Source of the DNA: Planctomycetota bacterium
Lineage (GTDB): Bacteria > Planctomycetota > Planctomycetia > Pirellulales > Pirellulaceae
DNA: 64,000 nt
Reading direction: 5' to 3'
Assembly (NCBI GenBank): GCA_017303505.1
Contig: JAFLCP010000007.1
Coordinates: 22,748 to 86,747 of the forward strand
This document shows, in pieces, positions 9,315-20,920 of the stretch. Each line of letters begins with the position of its first letter. The stretch's first letter is position 1. The notes under the pieces were generated by a model that was not told the DNA's origin, ran no database searches, and was given only the letters and a program-made list of their open reading frames with translations. The position numbers were made by a program, and so were the translations under genes.

Positions 9315-10418
9315 TCAGCACCGCAGAAAGCAGCGGCCACTACTCCGGCGGACCAGATGTTTGGATTCGAGGACACTGAGCGTGCTCAAGACCCGTGCCA
9401 CCGGCAAACCACTTCGATGAATAATCCGATCGATATCTGTAGCATCAAACTCGATTGAGTTGAGCACCGTTGTCTCTTGTTCATTGAGTTGCAATTCAGC
9501 CGGTCTACGAATGGTTCGGTCGGGAGCGATTTTGGCGTCCTGTACCATAGGTCCTAGGCTTTCGATGATATCCTCGGCGCATTGTGTCAGTATTGCGCCA
9601 TCACGAATGAGTTGATGGCAGCCCTGCGATACTCGCGATTGCACTGGTCCAGGCAAGGCGAAGACATCGCGTCCTTGCTCAGCCGCATGTCTGGCTGTGA
9701 TCAACGTCCCGGATCGGCGAGCTGCTTCGATCACCAAAACTCCTAGGGATAAACCACTAATGAGTCGATTGCGCTGCGGGAACATCCCGCGTTTGGGAGG
9801 CATGCAGGGTGGTTGTTCTGACAGTAACAGCCCACCTTCTTTGACAATGTTCTGAGCTAACTCTTGGTTTTCCGGTGGATAAATACTGTCGAGACCATTG
9901 GCCAGAACAGCAATGGTTCGAGCTTTGTTTCTCAGGGCTGTTTCATGGGCGATGGCGTCGATACCTCGCGCCAAGCCGCTCACTAAGGTGAAGCCAGCCT
10001 GGGCCAATCCATAACTGATGCGAGTCGCTTGATCTTTGCCATATTGCGTTGCGTGTCGCGTGCCAATTATCGCTATGGAAAGCTGGTCGCGAGGAGATAA
10101 TTGTCCTCGATAAAAAAGAATATTGGGTGGGTCAGGTATCGTTCGCAAAAGAGCTGGAAACTCTGGTTGGATAGGAAGCACAAAACGGATTTGAAACCGG
10201 TCACAATTTCGCAATACTTCATCCGCTTGTTTGGGATCACGGTGGCGAATGAGGCCAGTAAGTCGCGGCCCGATCCCTTCCACCTCCATCAAGCGATCGG
10301 TCGACGCCGACAGTACATTTTGGGCAGAGCCAAAACACTCTAATAGTCGTTGGAGGGTTTGCGGACCGATTCCCGTAATCAGGGCAAGTTCGAAGTAAGC
10401 ACGATGTTCAGCGTCCAT
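9315..10418 (-). CDS. dprA: DNA-processing protein DprA
   Basis: DprA protects incoming single-stranded DNA and loads RecA during natural transformation. The protein begins with a helix-hairpin-helix segment (ALITGIGPQTLQRLL and VEGIGPRLTGLI). The Rossmann core has IAIIGTRHATQYG and VSGLARGIDAIAH, and a C-terminal winged-helix domain ends in KHLVRRSSGRCFLRC. ATG 10418 is preferred to the in-frame start at 10454 because homologues begin at the acidic helix (MDAEHRAYFELAL). It lies downstream of the helicase gene on the same strand with a 200-bp gap. Its presence suggests competence potential, but no other competence gene apart from the prepilin-peptidase-like protein is visible. Confidence 0.92.
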   Translation of the reverse strand: MDAEHRAYFELALITGIGPQTLQRLLECFGSAQNVLSASTDRLMEVEGIGPRLTGLIRHRDPKQADEVLRNCDRFQIRFVLPIQPEFPALLRTIPDPPNILFYRGQLSPRDQLSIAIIGTRHATQYGKDQATRISYGLAQAGFTLVSGLARGIDAIAHETALRNKARTIAVLANGLDSIYPPENQELAQNIVKEGGLLLSEQPPCMPPKRGMFPQRNRLISGLSLGVLVIEAARRSGTLITARHAAEQGRDVFALPGPVQSRVSQGCHQLIRDGAILTQCAEDIIESLGPMVQDAKIAPDRTIRRPAELQLNEQETTVLNSIEFDATDIDRIIHRSGLPVARVLSTLSVLESKHLVRRSSGRCFLRC

Positions 10419-10524
10419 GATAAAGAGACTCCGTCCGATCGATCCATAGTGCATTGCGGTGACATATGTTCAATATAGGGTTGGCTCACCAAAAATCAAC
10501 TAGGTCGTGATAGTTTTGGAAACG

Positions 10525-11592
10525 CTACGGTTGAGAAGAGGCCTCACCAGTTAACAGGCCTAGTCGCCATGGAAATTGACCATAGCTCTTATTTTGTTTT
10601 TCTGATTCCAGCATTCCTTGAAACAAAAACGTCCAACGATCCACTTCGATTTCATGCAGTTCATTGATGCCTTTTCGCAAAAGTTCTCCATGGCTCACGT
10701 TATCTGTCCAACGTTCGACACCCGGTAGCGGTTCGACATTATTCGCTCCAGCAAACGGTGCCCTCTCCGAGTTCGCCAATGGTATCCATTCGCCGTCGAG
10801 TTTATCCGCTATAAAAGCCTTGTAATATCGACGCCCGTCTTGCTCAATGATATTAAGGTATCTTCCCCACTCTTTCGCATAATACACGTGACTGGCCTCG
10901 AAGAACTCTCCACGCAATGCGAGTTGGCAATCGCGAAATCCATTCGGAAATTCTTCGCGCGTTGTCCACAATCGCCACAGTTTCCCACCCGGTGAAGTGT
11001 AGAAGAGATACGCTCGGTCTTGGTCGCAGATAACCCAAAAATCTAATCCCCCTTCTTGTCTTGGGTCGCCACTGCCAGCATCAAGTGCATATCGTGCCTG
11101 GCTCCACGATTCGGGATCCTCGATGTTCTTGGTCGTTGAATAGGCAACTCGTAAGAAACGATCACCCGGTAGACCAACTTGATAGATAAGGTACCAAAGC
11201 TCTTGTGGTTCATAGTAAAACACTTGCGGCGCACAAAAATATTTCGAATCCACCAGACGCAGCAAATGGCGTTTGGAAGATTGTGCCTCCTCCCATCGCA
11301 CAAAATTGCAATATTCCATGACGGTTCGATCTTGAAGCTTGATGGTCATAAAGAGATGCCATTTGCCATCGAAGAAGACGATCGATGGATCCTTCTGGGC
11401 GTGACTCTTTTCAGTCTCTCTCGATTCGGGCATCACAAGCGGCGCAGAGTATTGCCAAGTCACGGGCGTTCGAGATTGGCACTTGAGTTTGCTCTCGACG
11501 ATTGAATCTTGACTTAGGGCAAAATTCGTCAGAGGGCTCCAGTACGTAAACGTGAACGACACTAATAGCATGGACGAAATGAACCGCAGCAT
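10525..11592 (-). CDS. Secreted GH62 alpha-L-arabinofuranosidase
   Basis: The mature part matches glycoside hydrolase family 62 along its length. Landmarks in order are KDPSIVFFDGKWHLF (containing the presumed catalytic-base aspartate), FCAPQVFYY, DFWVICDQDRAYLFY, FEASHVYY (presumed acid glutamate), PFAGANNVE, WTDNVSHGEL and WRLGLLTGE. The family removes single arabinose side chains from arabinoxylan or arabinan. ATG 11592 is chosen because a GGAGG Shine-Dalgarno sequence lies eight bases before it and a signal peptide follows at once (MLRFISSMLLVSFTFTYWSP, then cleavage near ALSQ). No other polysaccharide-degrading gene is adjacent. The family assignment is strong; the substrate is inferred. 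Confidence 0.9.
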   Translation of the reverse strand: MLRFISSMLLVSFTFTYWSPLTNFALSQDSIVESKLKCQSRTPVTWQYSAPLVMPESRETEKSHAQKDPSIVFFDGKWHLFMTIKLQDRTVMEYCNFVRWEEAQSSKRHLLRLVDSKYFCAPQVFYYEPQELWYLIYQVGLPGDRFLRVAYSTTKNIEDPESWSQARYALDAGSGDPRQEGGLDFWVICDQDRAYLFYTSPGGKLWRLWTTREEFPNGFRDCQLALRGEFFEASHVYYAKEWGRYLNIIEQDGRRYYKAFIADKLDGEWIPLANSERAPFAGANNVEPLPGVERWTDNVSHGELLRKGINELHEIEVDRWTFLFQGMLESEKQNKSYGQFPWRLGLLTGEASSQP

Positions 11593-11862
11593 TTCCCTTA
11601 CCTCCATCAACACAATAGTCGCTCTGAAAGAGAAGCATGACTTCTTAAAGTGTTGTATGTCCATTGAGCCACGTCAATTCCGTACCTATTCACGCGAGCG
11701 AGTTCCCAAGTCCTCGCCAAACGTCGCCATCTAAAGAACATGAAGCGAACGCATGATTATTCGCCCGCTACGACGCGCCGAAAATTGCAATAAGCCCTGT
11801 TATGAAGAGTCAGGCTTAGTGCGGGAAATCCATATTCAGTCGCGTGTGTCCAGCGACGAGGA

Positions 11863-11896
11863 TAAAAAAAGCCCGTGATTCAAAACCACGGGCTTT
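11863..11896 (-). terminator. Rho-independent terminator of the FHA protein gene
   Basis: A perfect 10-bp stem (AAAGCCCGTG with CACGGGCTTT) encloses a nine-base loop and, on the minus strand, is followed by a run of seven T. It lies about 30 bases after the stop codon of the FHA gene. Confidence 0.88.
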
Positions 11897-11926
11897 ATTC
11901 ATACGATTTGAAATAACGAGCTGAGT

Positions 11927-14900
11927 TTACTTCTTGCCCGAGATCTTCATTTGAAAGGCGTTGGCCCCGTTATTATTCTGGTCGCGTTTCTTGCTTGCGG
12001 CCATCACCTGCACGACATCCATTACCCAGATTGCAGAAAGCATGAATGAGGTAGCAGCGGCCACCAAGGTGAGGTTCACTCGCAAGCCATTGCTGATCAA
12101 GAGTACAACACCAAACGCAGCGGCCAAACCAGCGATCGTCAGCTTAATCGTGTTGCTAACAGGCTTTACTTTTTTGTCGCTGGTTTTCACAGCAGCCCGA
12201 GCTGAATCGTTTGCCAATTCTCGCAGAGCTGCCATGTCGCTCGCCTTTTCAGGTGCTGAACGCGTGACAGTGACTTCTGGGGTTAATTCCGACTTGTCGT
12301 CGCCGGTCGATTCAACCGCTTCACCACCTTCCTCGTCTACCTTAGGGCGGCTAGCGATTAACGCTGCGGCAGGGTCCTGTCGAGTCTTGCGGATCGGGCT
12401 GTAGGTGTTACGTACGACCTTCGATGCACCAGCTGCCTTTGCTGGTGAAGCTTTGGCTGCAGGAGCTGAAGAAGTAGCCGTAGGTTTAACTTCTTCCACT
12501 TCATCGCCACGCATACGGGCTAGAAGTCGCTGCATGTATGCTTCTACCGAATCGTCTTCCGCTGGAGCTGCGGCTTCTGAAGCAGGAGCACTTGCTGCAG
12601 CGCTGCGACCGCGAGCTGAACTGGCTCCCAAACGAGAAGGTGTTGGAGCTGGAGGAGGTGGTGGTGCTTCCTCTTCGACAACTTCTTCCTCAACGTTCGC
12701 TTGGGCTTGTTCTTCGGTCAATGCTCGCCCAACAGCGCTCAATGTTTGTTCTGGTTCTTCATGAATCGCTTCGGAGAATTGTTGAAGCTTGTTGGCCCAC
12801 TTCTCTTCCTGCTCGTCATCAAATTGATCTTTGGCAGACTCACCATAGCTCGCGCGCAGGATATCCAAAGCGGAAACACTCGTTTGGCGTTCTGTCTGCA
12901 AGTACGAGTCTGATTCATCCCAGTCCTTTTGATTGAACATGGGGCTTTCGGCTGACTCTTCAGCAGTGGGCTCTGGGCTCTCGTCTCGCAAGAGACTACG
13001 AAGCAAAGGGCTGTGGCTCACATCTTCGTTAAACGCCTCTTCAACTTCTTCCTCATGGATTCGGTCTTCGTAGGCTTCAGCGTTTGAATTAGCTGCGTTG
13101 GATGAAGCGGAACCAGTCGACCATTGAGCGATAGGTTGAACAGCTTGTTCTTCGTCATCGCTGCTTCGCAACAGTGGCGAATAAGAATGGTCGACGTATT
13201 CCTCTGTGTTCTCCTCGGCGTATTGTTCGCTGGTCTGGGAAGCAGTGTCGTCGGCAGCAGGCTGTTGGCCTTGGGTAAACCAAGCAGGCAATGCGGTAGC
13301 GGCGGCTGGAGGTTGTATGTCTTCGGGGCCGTTTGGATCCAGTGATTCTACATAACGCTGGTAAACGGACTCGGCGGAGTTATGAGCTTCTTCTTCTGGG
13401 TATCTAGCATTCGAGTTATTCGATCCGCGATACGGACTTGTGGTATCGGAATGGAACCGCTCTGTAATTGCACCCTGACCGGGGCGCAAATTTTCTGAGC
13501 GCAAATTTTCACTTGCGGCGAAGTCGTTGTAGTTGTCGTGACGTGGAACGTCTTCGTTCTCGGGAGCGTACGTTGGAGTTGGTGACGACGCGAAATAGTT
13601 GGATGTGTTCGCGGGCTCGGAACTTCCGAAGTAAGGTGCAGCGGCAGCTGGCGCCACCGATCGCTCATGTACCGTTGCAGCTAAGTCAGCCAACACACTT
13701 TCAAGCTGAGCCAAGCGGGATTGCAAGGCTTCAATTTCTGGCTGAGCATTTTCGTTAGGGGCTGCTGCTTGATTTACACGAGAGTTGAGTGCAGCCGTCG
13801 CCAATTCGATTTGAGTCAAACGGTCATTGGAGTCTTGTGCAACTTGCTCCAGCTTGGCATCGAGTCCTTCGCGGACGTTTTGCAAATCGCCCTGGATGGT
13901 TTGCACCAAATCTACAACGCGCTCTTGGAAGTTATTGAAATCTTCCGGCGTTACACTAGCAGCTGGCGAAGCATTGGAGATGTTATTCGCTAGTTGTTCA
14001 TTTTGTCGTTGCAGTTGCTCGAAGCGATCGTTTGTTTCTTGGGTTAGCGACTCGATCTGTGCAAAGCGTTGGTTCGATTGTTGCTGCACCGATTCAATTT
14101 GCGAAATTCGCGAATCGACCTTCTGCTGGTTTTGTTCTACAGTGGTCCAACGCTGATCGGTTTGTTGTTGAAGGCTTTCAAAGCTGTTTTCAACATCCGA
14201 GCAGAGGTTCTTAAATTCGTCGGAGAGTGTCTGGAACTTAGCATCAAAGCGAGTTTCTCGCGACTTGTTTTGGCGTTCAAGATCGTCGGTCAACGCGCGG
14301 AGTTGCGTACTGAAGTCTTGAGTAATGATGCGTCGCAAATGTTCGGTTTCATTGCGAAGTGAATCGCATTGGCGCGAAAAATCATCTTTTTGTTCTGATG
14401 ATGTCCGCGTGATTTTGTCGTCGATATCGCCAAGACGTTGCAATAACTGGTCGACTCTTCCTTCGAGCTTTGAGAGGTGTACGGTGTCGGTGGAGATGGC
14501 CGGTTGTGGACGGCTTAGCTGCGCCGAATCAAGAGCCGAGCTTGCATCAGGCACCTTGGCGTTGTTGCGGGAGTTCAACGGTGATGTGGAAAGCGACTCG
14601 ATCAAGAACTGATAACCGAGCAATTCCAAACGGTCGCCAACCCGAATCGCGCTCTCCTGAACGCTTTGCCCATTAAGACGGAGCCCTGGCCCGAACGACT
14701 TGATGATGGCATTGGTCGATCCAAAGACCAAAAGAGCATGGAACGATGCGATCTTACTATCGTCAATCCAGATGGTGGCTTGGCGGTCCGAACCGATCGT
14801 GCACTTGGTGTGCTGTAGTCTCCAGCGGCGAACGACTTCGCCAGCTGAATTTACCATACTGACGACGCCTAGGTAGTTTGGGGCGATACCTAGACTGAAC

Positions 14901-14947
14901 GACGGAGGGGTCGCGGTCGCGCTGGTGGCATTGATGTCGTTGGGCAT
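11927..14947 (-). CDS. FHA-domain, coiled-coil membrane protein
   Basis: This 1006-residue protein has a clear layout. An N-terminal FHA domain (about 45-120, with GSDRQATIWIDDSKIASFHALL and LRLNGQ) is expected to bind phosphothreonine. A long Gln/Glu/Asp-rich coiled coil with many 'QQ.NQRF.QIE' turns follows (about 170-400). Next is an acidic, Pro/Ser-rich low-complexity stretch (about 430-880), and two transmembrane helices lie near the C-terminus (LTIAGLAAAFGVVLLI and VAAATSFMLSAIWVMDVVQV). The C-terminal tail is basic. The FHA end is expected to face the cytoplasm. A signalling scaffold tied to Ser/Thr kinases, common in planctomycetes, is an inference. It is a stand-alone transcription unit closed by a strong terminator. 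Confidence 0.8.
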   Translation of the reverse strand: MPNDINATSATATPPSFSLGIAPNYLGVVSMVNSAGEVVRRWRLQHTKCTIGSDRQATIWIDDSKIASFHALLVFGSTNAIIKSFGPGLRLNGQSVQESAIRVGDRLELLGYQFLIESLSTSPLNSRNNAKVPDASSALDSAQLSRPQPAISTDTVHLSKLEGRVDQLLQRLGDIDDKITRTSSEQKDDFSRQCDSLRNETEHLRRIITQDFSTQLRALTDDLERQNKSRETRFDAKFQTLSDEFKNLCSDVENSFESLQQQTDQRWTTVEQNQQKVDSRISQIESVQQQSNQRFAQIESLTQETNDRFEQLQRQNEQLANNISNASPAASVTPEDFNNFQERVVDLVQTIQGDLQNVREGLDAKLEQVAQDSNDRLTQIELATAALNSRVNQAAAPNENAQPEIEALQSRLAQLESVLADLAATVHERSVAPAAAAPYFGSSEPANTSNYFASSPTPTYAPENEDVPRHDNYNDFAASENLRSENLRPGQGAITERFHSDTTSPYRGSNNSNARYPEEEAHNSAESVYQRYVESLDPNGPEDIQPPAAATALPAWFTQGQQPAADDTASQTSEQYAEENTEEYVDHSYSPLLRSSDDEEQAVQPIAQWSTGSASSNAANSNAEAYEDRIHEEEVEEAFNEDVSHSPLLRSLLRDESPEPTAEESAESPMFNQKDWDESDSYLQTERQTSVSALDILRASYGESAKDQFDDEQEEKWANKLQQFSEAIHEEPEQTLSAVGRALTEEQAQANVEEEVVEEEAPPPPPAPTPSRLGASSARGRSAAASAPASEAAAPAEDDSVEAYMQRLLARMRGDEVEEVKPTATSSAPAAKASPAKAAGASKVVRNTYSPIRKTRQDPAAALIASRPKVDEEGGEAVESTGDDKSELTPEVTVTRSAPEKASDMAALRELANDSARAAVKTSDKKVKPVSNTIKLTIAGLAAAFGVVLLISNGLRVNLTLVAAATSFMLSAIWVMDVVQVMAASKKRDQNNNGANAFQMKISGKK

Positions 14948-15691
14948 GGACGGGCCGTTCTCAATGTTTTGTAGTGTGTCAAATCGATGTGCGGGGAGCC
15001 TAGGATTGGTTTTTCAGGAAAAGACCCCGCTTCGTCTCCTATCGTCTTTTTAGGACAACATCGGATTCAGGAGGGTGTTGAAAACAGTGGAAGCTGCATA
15101 GAAGAGTGGGTTCGTTAGCGATTGTGTCGATTTTGACGATCAAATTTAGGCTAGGAGGGCGAACTGGCTTGAATTTGGTGAAGGTGGGGGTAGTGCGCGG
15201 AATGGGGGGACGACGCCCTCTTGAATGGAATTCTCAAACTGCATTGTGATCTGGAGTTGGCTCATTTTGGTGGTTTGGGACATTCGAGGACGATGCGGTT
15301 TTCAACTTTCGGGGGTATGGGGCTGCGACAATCTGCGGGGGATTGATACTAGGTGTCGAATGGACAGTCCTGGGAAGTCGCTGCTCCTATACATTTTTGT
15401 CCCACTAAAATTGGGGAAAAAATCGTATTGGAGAAGTTTGCCAAACCACTTTCGGTCCGTGTGCGTACTATAGTTGCGTGCCCAAACGATAGGTTCCAAT
15501 ATGGGACATCCCTCACAAGGTGGTATACAAAAGGGAATTTGGAGGCGTAACGGCAATGGCTCAGATAGACCTAGCAATGGCCCCAAATGCACGGTCGCCC
15601 AGTGAAGTCGCTTTTCGGTAATGCGGTTTTCCAGATTGGGTAGCGGTGTTCGTTGGGGAATGAACCTCAACCGAAGAAAAGGGTGGCAAAG
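14948..15691. other. Intergenic region, no gene seen
   Basis: About 740 bases separate the divergent FHA and DksA-like genes. Short reading frames exist on both strands, but none has a ribosome-binding site, a recognisable domain or codon use like its neighbours. It must hold the promoters of both genes, but no convincing -35/-10 pair could be fixed by eye. Confidence 0.5.
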
Positions 15692-16096
15692 ATGGCCCGG
15701 AAAGAAGCACTAAACAAACTCAAGCAAGTTCTGATCGGTCGACGCGAAGCGCTGCGAGCTGCTTTAATGGGCGACCTAAGTTTGCTCAATGAGTTGAAAA
15801 ATGAAGCGTTCAGTGATGTGTTTGATGCAGCGTTGGATAATGCCAACGATGACATCAGCACCCAATTGCTCGAAGTCGAAGCCAAAGAGCTAGCTCAAAT
15901 TGACTTGGCTTTGGAGCGGATGAAAGATGGACAGTACGGCACGTGTGAAGCTTGCGAAAAGCCCATCCCTTTGAGTCGCTTGCAAGCTCTGCCTTTCGTA
16001 ACGATGTGTATTGAATGCCAACGTGAAAGCGAAAAACGGAGTTCAAATTCATGGGATCGTTATGGACGATCTCAAAGTCACGCTTCGTTCGATTGA
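15692..16096 (+). CDS. DksA/TraR-family zinc-finger protein
   Basis: The protein has an N-terminal two-helix coiled-coil region (about residues 3-85). A four-cysteine zinc finger (CEACEKPIPLSRLQALP with a second pair MCIEC) ends in a short hydrophilic tail. DksA-family proteins enter the RNA polymerase secondary channel and tune transcription, often with ppGpp. The DxxDxA tip of true DksA is not obvious, so this is best called DksA-like. ATG 15692 is preferred over the upstream TTG 15653 because AGGGTGG lies at suitable spacing before it. A strong terminator follows. Confidence 0.85.
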   Translation: MARKEALNKLKQVLIGRREALRAALMGDLSLLNELKNEAFSDVFDAALDNANDDISTQLLEVEAKELAQIDLALERMKDGQYGTCEACEKPIPLSRLQALPFVTMCIECQRESEKRSSNSWDRYGRSQSHASFD

Positions 16097-16179
16097 TACG
16101 ATTATCACGTTTGTTGCGCTCGCGAGCCATCGGGAAATAACCTCATGGCAAGGCGTGCGAAGGACGTTAGAAAAAGCTG

Positions 16180-16221
16180 GGCGTTGCACAACCCGAACAA
16201 CCGTTGTGCGACGCCTTTTTT
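16180..16221 (+). terminator. Rho-independent terminator after the DksA-like gene
   Basis: A 13-bp stem (GGCGTTGCACAAC with GTTGTGCGACGCC, one T-G pair) is followed by six T on the plus strand, 85 bases after the stop codon. Confidence 0.88.
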
Positions 16222-16409
16222 GTTGAAGTGATGGATTTGCTCGTCAGCTTTTTCTGCATGCAATCTCTTCTGGTTCCGATTCATCATCTGACACCAAGTC
16301 ATGGAGGACATTGGCCAGCACCTGCAACCAGATTATCGCGCAGTGTGAAACACGGATGGATTCGTGGAATGAAATGTTAGCCACGCGTCCTGTGAAGGAG
16401 TTTATGACC

Positions 16410-17576
16410 ATGCGGTTGATGGGTGCTCGCAGACTTGCTTCTCTACTTGCTGCTATTCCATTGGCAGCAACTCCTCTTTTTGGGCAAGAGCTTTCCGATG
16501 GCTCACGTTTCATATCGAACCCAATACTCAACATAGATTCTGCCGATAGTTCGCCTGCAGAAAACCGTGACGCAGAATTTCGGGCGATCAACGCGGAAGT
16601 CGATCTGTTAGAACGCCAGTTGAGCTTGGTAAAACGCGTGGTGAGATTCGCGTCTCCAAGCATCGTGCATATCGAAGCTTCGAAAGCAAGCCAACCTGGA
16701 CCTGGGTTTGCTGCTTCCAAGATTCAAGAAGCGGGGGCTGGCGTTGTGGTTACGATGGGGGAAGCTAACTATGTGCTTACCAATCGGCATGTGATCAACC
16801 AAGCGCAGTTGGATGCGATCAAATTGAGCTTGAGCGATGGTCGCATGTTTCATCCGGAGCGAGTCTGGGCGGATCCGTCGACGGACATCGCCGTATTGTT
16901 GCTTCCCCAAGCCGAAGGTATTGTTCCTGCCCGTATCGGCGACAGCAATCGCGTTGACATTGGCGAATTCGTGTTGGCAGTGGGGAGCCCATTTGGATTG
17001 AGCCATTCGGTTTCTTATGGAATCATTAGCGCCAAAGGTCGTCGCAATTTGGAATTAGGCGCGCGCGAAATCGAGATTCAAGATTTCTTCCAAACTGATG
17101 CGGCCATTAATCCTGGTAACAGTGGTGGTCCTCTATTGAATCTGCGCGGAGAGGTCATCGGCATCAACACCGCAATCGCCAGTAACTCGGGCGGAAATGA
17201 GGGGATTGGATTCTCCATTCCAATCAAGATGGCTTCTTTGGTCGCCGAGCATTTGGTGCAACATGGCAAGTTGCCACGAGCCTATCTAGGTGTTCAGTTA
17301 GATGGCACCTTCAACAGCGACAAAGCAAAGCAGTTAGGGATGATGGCACCCAAGGGGGCATTGATCAAAGCGGTCAAGCCAGAATCTCCAGCGGCTAAGG
17401 CTGGCTTACAGCACGGTGACGTGGTGCTGGAATTCGATGGAACCACGGTTGAAAATGACGGGCATTTATTGCAAACAGCCGGCCTGACACCTGTCAATCG
17501 CGAGGTCGACGTAATCATTTTACGAGACCGTCAAACCTATCGTGTGCAAGTGACACTTTCCGAGTATCCTAATTGA
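16410..17576 (+). CDS. HtrA/DegP-type serine protease with PDZ domain
   Basis: This exported trypsin-fold protease takes part in envelope protein quality control. A signal peptide (ARRLASLLAAIPLAATPLFG) precedes a short linker. The catalytic triad is His127 (LTNRHVIN), Asp159 (STDIAVLLL) and Ser238 (NPGNSGGPLLN), counted from ATG 16410. One C-terminal PDZ domain (about 290-385) contains AYLGVQLDG and SPAAKAGLQHGDVVLEFDG. GAAGGAG lies nine bases before ATG 16410; ATG 16404 is an alternative. HtrA homologues usually have one or two PDZ domains, and here there is one, as in DegS-type enzymes, but without a retained membrane anchor. Confidence 0.92.
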   Translation: MRLMGARRLASLLAAIPLAATPLFGQELSDGSRFISNPILNIDSADSSPAENRDAEFRAINAEVDLLERQLSLVKRVVRFASPSIVHIEASKASQPGPGFAASKIQEAGAGVVVTMGEANYVLTNRHVINQAQLDAIKLSLSDGRMFHPERVWADPSTDIAVLLLPQAEGIVPARIGDSNRVDIGEFVLAVGSPFGLSHSVSYGIISAKGRRNLELGAREIEIQDFFQTDAAINPGNSGGPLLNLRGEVIGINTAIASNSGGNEGIGFSIPIKMASLVAEHLVQHGKLPRAYLGVQLDGTFNSDKAKQLGMMAPKGALIKAVKPESPAAKAGLQHGDVVLEFDGTTVENDGHLLQTAGLTPVNREVDVIILRDRQTYRVQVTLSEYPN

Positions 17577-17686
17577 TACGCTGCTGAGTTGAACACGCTT
17601 TTGTGTTCCTTCTACGGCCGCTGTGGCTAGTTCGCAAACTGTTTCTTGCCAGCAAGAAAGAAGTTTGCCTGCCGCTTGTTGAATAG

Positions 17687-19493
<1,807 letters not shown>

Positions 19494-19527
19494 CTTCGTT
19501 GCTGAGAGTGAAAGCCTGCAAACAAAG

Positions 19528-19573
19528 CAGCCCTTAATCGCTGTCGAGTTAAACTCGATACGAATAAGGGCTG
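19528..19573. terminator. Long hairpin between convergent genes
   Basis: An outer stem (CAGCCCTTA with TAAGGGCTG) and an inner stem (TCGAGTT with AACTCGA) form one extended hairpin between the crotonase gene and glgC, which converge. T-rich sequence follows weakly on the minus strand only. It probably serves both genes. Confidence 0.7.
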
Positions 19574-19603
19574 AATCATAAAGTGTTTGCGGTTAAGTCG
19601 ATC

Positions 19604-20920
19604 TTATTTGCCACGCAGCGGAATGGTCCAGCCGTCGTTGAGCGTGCCATCTTTCAACACAATCGGAATACCATCGCGGATATAGCATGGGTCATAGTCA
19701 TCGCAATCGTTTACACCAAGACGATTGACGACTTGTACGTGACGACCAATGCGGCAGTTCTTGTCGAGGATCGCACCTTCGATCCAGCTACCGCTGCCTA
19801 TGCCTATAGGTGGAATGCCGGCAGCCTTGTTGGCTGCAATTTCATCAGTGCTTTCCAGATAATCCGCACCCATTAACACGCTGTTGCGGATCGTGACACC
19901 TTCGCCAATGATGCATCGCAAGCCGATGATACTGTTTTCTATAACCGCACCTTTACCAATACGACATCCGTCAGCGATTAGGCTATCAGTGACTTGGGCA
20001 CCTTCGAACAGCGATGGTGGCAAGTAGCGAGCTCGCGAGTATACAGGTGCGTCGGGGCAAGCAAAATTGAACGGAGGATTGGGCTTGGTCAGGCTGAGGT
20101 TGGCATCGTAGAACGCGCGAATGGTTCCGATATCCTCCCAGTAGTCATCGAAAAGATGGACTTGAACTCGACGAGACCGAACGGCTGCTGGGAAGACTTC
20201 CTTGCCGAAGTCTTCATAATTGGTTTTGGTCAACACATCGAACAAGAGTTGTTGATTGAAGATATAGAGACCCATGCTGGCCAAGCAGTCACGACCATTG
20301 GCTTTGATACCGCGCGATTCGATCCAAGCTGGATCGGTTCGGACCATGTTGATCTCATCATCCGTTTGTGGCTTCTCTAGAAAGCCTTGAACACGACCCG
20401 TATCATCGCAGCGCATCACACCGAGGCTCTTCGCTTGATTGCGGTGCACAGGAATCGCAGCGATGGTAACGTCCGCTTTCGATTCAATGTGAGTGCGCAT
20501 CATGTCTTCATAATCCATTCGGTAGAGTTGATCACCTGATAGGATAAGGACGTGTTTGAGATCTTTTTGGTCGAAATACTTGAGGTTCTTGCGCACGGCA
20601 TCAGCGGTGCCTTGGTACCAGTCGGTGCCACCTTCCATTGTTTGCTGAGCCGCGAGCAACTCGACAAAACCACCGCTGAAGTGATCAAAGCGATACGTTT
20701 GACGAATGTGGGCGTGAAGACTGACAGACAAAAACTGCGTGAGAACGTAGATACGATTGATACCGCTATTGATGCAGTTCGAGATGGGAATATCGATCAA
20801 GCGATATTTGGCGGCCAGTGGAACGGCCGGCTTAGAGCGGATCTTAGTAAGTGGGAACAATCGTGTGCCACGGCCACCACCCAAAATCAAAGCGACCGTG
20901 TTTTTCATATCGTTTGTCAT
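19604..20920 (-). CDS. glgC: Glucose-1-phosphate adenylyltransferase
   Basis: GlgC makes ADP-glucose for glycogen synthesis. The N-terminal nucleotidyltransferase domain has LILGGGRGTRLFPLT and SKPAVPLAAKYRLIDIPISN, then GTADAVRKNL and SGDQLYRMDY. The C-terminal half is a left-handed beta-helix of hexapeptide repeats (VTDSLIADGCRIG, AVIENSIIGLRCIIGEGVTI). Length is normal. ATG 20920 is chosen; the frame continues upstream to 21004 but the extra residues do not resemble the family. No other glycogen gene is nearby. Confidence 0.95.
   Translation of the reverse strand: MTNDMKNTVALILGGGRGTRLFPLTKIRSKPAVPLAAKYRLIDIPISNCINSGINRIYVLTQFLSVSLHAHIRQTYRFDHFSGGFVELLAAQQTMEGGTDWYQGTADAVRKNLKYFDQKDLKHVLILSGDQLYRMDYEDMMRTHIESKADVTIAAIPVHRNQAKSLGVMRCDDTGRVQGFLEKPQTDDEINMVRTDPAWIESRGIKANGRDCLASMGLYIFNQQLLFDVLTKTNYEDFGKEVFPAAVRSRRVQVHLFDDYWEDIGTIRAFYDANLSLTKPNPPFNFACPDAPVYSRARYLPPSLFEGAQVTDSLIADGCRIGKGAVIENSIIGLRCIIGEGVTIRNSVLMGADYLESTDEIAANKAAGIPPIGIGSGSWIEGAILDKNCRIGRHVQVVNRLGVNDCDDYDPCYIRDGIPIVLKDGTLNDGWTIPLRGK

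Noticed and set aside
15225..15473. Possible 82-residue gene in the region before the DksA-like gene
   Set aside because: No ribosome-binding site and no conserved pattern; overlapping frames of equal length exist on both strands.
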